Assembly: GCF_003265365.1 (NCBI RefSeq)
Contig: NZ_AUPM01000031.1
Coordinates: 1-64,000, forward strand
DNA length: 64,000 nucleotides
Reading direction: 5' to 3'
DNA from: Petrotoga sp. 9PW.55.5.1
GTDB lineage: Bacteria > Thermotogota > Thermotogae > Petrotogales > Petrotogaceae
A program made the translations under genes and the position numbers. Below the pieces are notes generated by a model that did not search any database, was not told the DNA's origin, and saw only the letters and a list, made by a program, of their open reading frames with translations. Below are positions 60,512-64,000 of the stretch, piece after piece; positions within the stretch are counted from its first letter, which is position 1; each line of letters starts with the position of its first letter.

Positions 60512-61406
60512 AATAACAAGGAAGTACGATAGTTTTCACAAAAGTGTAATGGTGGAAGAGAGTCTTTCTTATCTAATTACAGAAAAAGAAGGAATTTATG
60601 TCGATTGTACTGCTGGTGAAGGCGGACATATTAAAGCGATCATGCAGAAATGTGAAAATAAGGCAAAAGTAATAGGTGTTGATATAGATTATGAGGTTTT
60701 GGAGATAGCGGAACAAAAACTGAAAGAAATTTCTAATAATATTACCTTAATTAAATCATCTTATAAAGATATAGATATGGTTTTAGGTGGATTAGGCATA
60801 AAACAGGTTGATGGTTTTTTAATGGATTTAGGAGTTTCCACTTTTCAGCTTAAAGGTAAAAACAGGGGATTTTCTTTTCTAGATGATGAAGAGTTAGATA
60901 TGAGAATGGATACAGAAGCCTCAAAGAATGCTGCTTACGTTGTTAATAATTATACTCAAGAAGAATTAAGGCGTATTATTTTCGAGTATGGGGAAGAAAA
61001 AAGATTTGCTAATAGCATAGCTAAAAGCATTTTGAAAAATCGTCCTATAAATACAACTCAAGAATTGGTATCAGCCATAAAAAAAGGACTCCCAAAATCT
61101 GAATTAGGGAATCGAAAAAGGCATTTTGCCACAAAAACTTTCCAGGCCATAAGAATTGAAGTTAATGATGAATTAAAGAATGTGGAGGATACACTTGCGA
61201 AATTCGAAAAATTTTTAAGAATCGGTGGAAGAGTAGTGATTATAACTTTCCATTCTTTGGAAGATAGGATAGTAAAAAATTTCTTTAAAAATAACAATAA
61301 ATACATTTTTATTACTCAAAAGCCTATATTACCTTCAAAAGAAGAAATAATAAATAATCCTAGAAGTAGAAGTGCGAAATTAAGAGTGGCGGAGTTTGTA
61401 GGATAA
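60510..61406 (+). CDS. rsmH: 16S rRNA m4C1402 methyltransferase, with a proposed AUA start
   Basis: About 298 residues from ATA 60510. The SAM-binding DCTAGEGGH (near 35), FLMDLGVSTFQLKGKNRGFSF, LDMRMD, and late RHFATKTFQAIRIEVNDEL and ITFHSLEDRIVKNFF identify RsmH (MraW). It methylates C1402 in 16S rRNA with high fidelity. The first ATG, 60549, would begin after the conserved His-x2-Val-Met (HKSVMVEESL) and has no Shine-Dalgarno. Upstream only ATA triplets at 60507, 60510 and 60513 follow GAGGTG (60500-60505); 60510 or 60513 fits best. ftsL and PBP genes follow, as in a dcw cluster. Confidence 0.85.
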   Translation: MITRKYDSFHKSVMVEESLSYLITEKEGIYVDCTAGEGGHIKAIMQKCENKAKVIGVDIDYEVLEIAEQKLKEISNNITLIKSSYKDIDMVLGGLGIKQVDGFLMDLGVSTFQLKGKNRGFSFLDDEELDMRMDTEASKNAAYVVNNYTQEELRRIIFEYGEEKRFANSIAKSILKNRPINTTQELVSAIKKGLPKSELGNRKRHFATKTFQAIRIEVNDELKNVEDTLAKFEKFLRIGGRVVIITFHSLEDRIVKNFFKNNNKYIFITQKPILPSKEEIINNPRSRSAKLRVAEFVG

Positions 61407-61441
61407 GTTTATAGGGAAGTTTAGAAATAGGGGGAATTTTT

Positions 61442-61717
61442 ATGGAAAAAGATACTCACATAAAGAGTCGGGAATTAGAAAGAACTAAAAGTAAAATTAA
61501 AGCTATAGATATAATTTTAATAGCATTGGTTTTTTTAGCTTTTTTAGCTGTTAGTATATGGGCGACAATATTTCTAAACTTTGGGAAAAATATTGAAAAT
61601 TACAAAAATATAATTTCTAAGACTCAAATGGAAGTAAATAACTTGGAACAAAAAATAACAAAATTAGATTCTGATATTAATAAATATCTAGAGATTTTAA
61701 ACCTAATGGAGAAGTAA
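61442..61717 (+). CDS. FtsL-like cell division protein
   Basis: 91 residues: a short basic cytoplasmic start, one membrane helix (about 23-47), then a coiled-coil tail (MEVNNLEQKITKLDSDINKYLEIL). This architecture and its place between rsmH and a PBP gene match FtsL, which is too variable to recognise by sequence alone. FtsL bridges FtsQ/FtsB and activates FtsI/FtsW. ATG at 61442 follows AGGGGG. Called by synteny and topology. Confidence 0.78.
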   Translation: MEKDTHIKSRELERTKSKIKAIDIILIALVFLAFLAVSIWATIFLNFGKNIENYKNIISKTQMEVNNLEQKITKLDSDINKYLEILNLMEK

Positions 61718-61722
61718 ATTAC

Positions 61723-63420
61723 GTGGAATTAAAACGGATCATTTTTATCTTTGTGTTTGGTTTTTTGTACGTTTTCCTTATTTTCTTAACTTTCATATAT
61801 AATAACTCTTTATCAAAAGACTTCGAAGAATTAGCTTCAATTTTAGAATCTCCTGAATATGCGCTGCTTTTAGACAGCGAAGGTAACACTCTTGTATATA
61901 ATCAAAAAAAATATGAAGCATGGATAGATTTGGATTTTATGAAAAAAAGGAAAGAATATGAAAAGAACAAGTATTTATTGAATCAGAGATTTAATGAAGA
62001 GCAAATGCAGGATAAGAAATTTTTAAAATGGGGTGTCTATGACACGTACGAAGAAGCTTATATGGACCTAGGGGTTTTAAATAAATTTAGTAATATATAT
62101 CCTGTAACTCAGAGAGTTTATAACGAACTATTTAATTTTGATCAATTAATTGGAAAAATAGGTAAAACGACTTATGGTATAGAACCTTTTTTGTTAGAGA
62201 AAGGGCTTCTAGAAAATCAAGATGAAATCCGTTTAAGTATCGATTTAGAACTTCAAAAGATTGTATATCAAGAGTTATTAAAGGCGGTAGAAAAGGAATC
62301 TGCCGAAGGTGGAACTGCAATAATAATGGAAAGTAATACTGGGAAAATTAAAGCTAGTGTTTCTTTATACCCTTGGAATATTGCATATATGGGTTATATT
62401 GAACCCGGTTCTACTTTAAAACCTTTATTAATAGCTCTTGCTTTGGATGAAAATATTGTAAATACAAACGATATTTTTTATTCTGGTTATGAATACTTTC
62501 CAACAGGTAAAAATAATTTTAGAGTAACCGAATCACAAGGTTATGGTTTTGGTGAAATTGGTCTAAAAGAAACTATTGTACATTCCTCGAATATAGTGAT
62601 CTCAAAAATTATGAATGAAATTCTCAAAGAATTTTCTAATCAATGGCTTTATCAAAAACTAATAAATTTTGGATTTGGTGCTAAAACAGGGGTAGAATTT
62701 AAAGGAGAAATAAATGGGATTTTACCTCTACCCAATACTTGGTATGAAATAACTCCTTATCAGATTTCTTTAGGTCAAGGGATAGGGACCACCCCCATAC
62801 AGTTGGTTTCTGCATTTAATGTTTTTGCAAACAATGGAAAGTATGTCCAACCAAGTTTTTTAGAAGATACAAGTACACTAAAAAGGCAAGTCATATCAGA
62901 ACCAACTACTGATATAATAAAAGATTGGCTAGGTTATACAGTAATTGAAGGAACAGCAAAAAAAGCTTACAAAGAAGGACTTAGAATTGGTGGAAAAACA
63001 GGGACTGCTCAAAAGGCTCAAAGCGGGGTAGGATATATAAAAGGGAGCTATTATTCCTTGTTTGTAGGATTTTATCCATTGGTTGATCCAAAATATACCG
63101 CACTGATAGTAATAGATAACCCAAAAGAAGAATTTTATGGTGGGGAAGTAGCTGCCCCAGTTTTGAAAGATATTTTTTATCGCTATACGAAAGAAAAGGG
63201 AATTGAAACGTCAGAAAGTAAAAAAGTATATTATAACAATATTATGCCTGATTTAACAGGGTTTTCAGTTGTAGAGGCTTATAATATTCTTTTAAATATG
63301 GGAATAAATGGCAAGGACATAATCATCATAGGTAATGGTGATAAAGTTGTTTCTCAATCTATTAGTCCAAACAAATATATCGATGATTCAAAAATTATAG
63401 AATTATATGCTTTTAAATGA
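61723..63420 (+). CDS. penicillin-binding protein with C-terminal PASTA domain (FtsI/SpoVD type)
   Basis: 565 residues. An N-terminal anchor helix (about 5-27), a short linker domain, then the transpeptidase: S-x-x-K in GSTLKP (about 229-232), S-x-N in HSSNIV (about 288-290) and KTG in GGKTGTAQK (about 425-427). A PASTA domain ends the protein (PDLTGFSVVEAYNILLNMGI). It cross-links peptidoglycan at the septum. The pre-catalytic region is shorter than in most class B PBPs. The start is GTG at 61723, five bases after the ftsL-like stop. Confidence 0.9.
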   Translation: MELKRIIFIFVFGFLYVFLIFLTFIYNNSLSKDFEELASILESPEYALLLDSEGNTLVYNQKKYEAWIDLDFMKKRKEYEKNKYLLNQRFNEEQMQDKKFLKWGVYDTYEEAYMDLGVLNKFSNIYPVTQRVYNELFNFDQLIGKIGKTTYGIEPFLLEKGLLENQDEIRLSIDLELQKIVYQELLKAVEKESAEGGTAIIMESNTGKIKASVSLYPWNIAYMGYIEPGSTLKPLLIALALDENIVNTNDIFYSGYEYFPTGKNNFRVTESQGYGFGEIGLKETIVHSSNIVISKIMNEILKEFSNQWLYQKLINFGFGAKTGVEFKGEINGILPLPNTWYEITPYQISLGQGIGTTPIQLVSAFNVFANNGKYVQPSFLEDTSTLKRQVISEPTTDIIKDWLGYTVIEGTAKKAYKEGLRIGGKTGTAQKAQSGVGYIKGSYYSLFVGFYPLVDPKYTALIVIDNPKEEFYGGEVAAPVLKDIFYRYTKEKGIETSESKKVYYNNIMPDLTGFSVVEAYNILLNMGINGKDIIIIGNGDKVVSQSISPNKYIDDSKIIELYAFK

Positions 63421-63433
63421 AGGAGAATGTGAC

Positions 63434-64000
63434 TTGTCAAGAATTTTGTTATTAGGGAACTCATCTATCAAAAAAAGAATGAAAATCGAAGAAATCAAAA
63501 AAAATAATCAGGATGCAGAATTTATAAGGCTTTTTCCTGAAAATTATTCATCAGAAAATTTTAGTAATATCTTTACTATGGGAGATTTGTTTTCAAAAAA
63601 AAAGATCATAATAATTTCTGATTTTGATAAATATAATATTTCACAACAAGAAAAAATAGCAAGATTGATAAACCAGGTAGGAGAAGCTTTTAAAGGTTTT
63701 ATTATATTAGAAAGTCAGAATGAAACGAAAATTCTAAAAAGCATAAAATTTGAAATAAAGGTTGATGCAAATCAACCACCACCTTGGAAAGAGGATTTGT
63801 GGATCAATTATTTAAAAGAAATAGCGAATAAATTCAGCAAGAATTTAAACGATGAAGCAGCTGAAAAATTAATCCAAATTGTTGGTAAAAATGAAGAGTT
63901 ACTTTATGAAGAAGTTAAAAAGTTGTCGATATATTCAAAAAGTAACGATATTTTAAGTCAAGAAATTCAAGAAATATCTTCCGTTTTTTCAACTGTAAAT
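63434..64000 (+). CDS. holA: DNA polymerase III delta subunit, N-terminal part
   Basis: 189 codons run to the window edge without a stop; the gene continues beyond it. The start SRILLLGNSSIKKRMKIEEI, then NIFTMGDLFSKKKIIIISDFDKYN and, further on, LNDEAAEKLIQIVGKNEELLYEEVKKLSIYS follow the HolA pattern (AAA+-like fold without a Walker A). It opens the sliding clamp as part of the clamp loader. The start is TTG at 63434 after AGGAG. Confident by pattern though the tail is missing. Confidence 0.85.
   Translation, partial: MSRILLLGNSSIKKRMKIEEIKKNNQDAEFIRLFPENYSSENFSNIFTMGDLFSKKKIIIISDFDKYNISQQEKIARLINQVGEAFKGFIILESQNETKILKSIKFEIKVDANQPPPWKEDLWINYLKEIANKFSKNLNDEAAEKLIQIVGKNEELLYEEVKKLSIYSKSNDILSQEIQEISSVFSTVN

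Noticed and set aside
1-64000. CRISPR array, insertion sequence or prophage
   Set aside because: No regularly spaced repeats, transposase motifs, terminal inverted repeats or phage genes were found in any part of the window.

Overview
The window reads as one continuous piece of an AT-rich bacterial chromosome, most likely a member of the Thermotogota close to Petrotoga (inference from gene content; no database was searched). Pointers are a fused aspartate carbamoyltransferase PyrB-PyrI, a UxaE-type tagaturonate epimerase beside uronate isomerase, a GH4 glycosidase, an NAD-linked three-subunit [FeFe]-hydrogenase, an ornithine/lysine racemase-type enzyme and heavy use of TTG/GTG starts behind strong Shine-Dalgarno sequences. 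There is no insertion sequence, prophage, CRISPR array or rRNA; one tRNA is present. No gap between genes exceeds about 300 bases.

Layout. 1-6785 (minus): an acetyltransferase and a small heme-type membrane protein, then a sugar-acid operon (UxuB-type SDR, 6-phosphogluconate dehydrogenase, 2-hydroxyacid dehydrogenase, FGGY kinase) and a fumarylacetoacetase-family hydrolase. 6970-11147 (plus): pyrBI, then HAD phosphatase, sulfotransferase-fold protein and murB. 11151-20378 (minus): rnr, dnaB, a PLP racemase, small proteins, an RnfB-like Fe-S protein, yqeY and a feoA-feoC-feoB iron(II) uptake operon with a palindromic operator. 20527-23933: a chemoreceptor with a sigma-28-type promoter, tRNA-Gln and an MFS transporter fired from back-to-back promoters. 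24075-31839: yqeH, pduL, rbgA, then phoH-pgpH-ybeY and DUF1015, DUF402 and PspC genes. 32001-35356: hydCBA. 35381-38636 (minus): a two-component system and a PlsY fusion protein. 38843-48063 (plus): hexuronate cluster (GH4, TRAP transporter, Gfo/Idh/MocA, uxaC, ROK regulator, uxaE). 48065-49921 (minus): rqcH and a 56-residue membrane protein. 50208-56828 (plus): HD-GYP sensor, ferritin-like/VIT1 transporter, chemoreceptor, secreted protein. 56874-64000 (plus): secA, prfB, rsmH, ftsL-like, a PBP and the start of holA.

How the genes connect. The GH4 enzyme would release uronic acids, the TRAP system import them, UxaC isomerise them to tagaturonate or fructuronate, UxaE interconvert these two, and the SDR of the distant minus-strand operon reduce fructuronate to mannonate. 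A 19-base sequence, AATTAATTCATTCTAAAAT, is present exactly in front of both operons, so one regulator, possibly the ROK protein, may control both.

The most unusual signal is translational. Four genes (phoH-like at 26742, DUF402 at 30830, a secreted protein at 55587, rsmH near 60510) have a good Shine-Dalgarno and a coding frame that needs a start there for its family N-terminus or signal peptide, yet no ATG, GTG or TTG is available; AUU or AUA sits at the right spacing. The DUF402 leader matches the plsY leader base for base through the spacer, with ATA in place of ATG.
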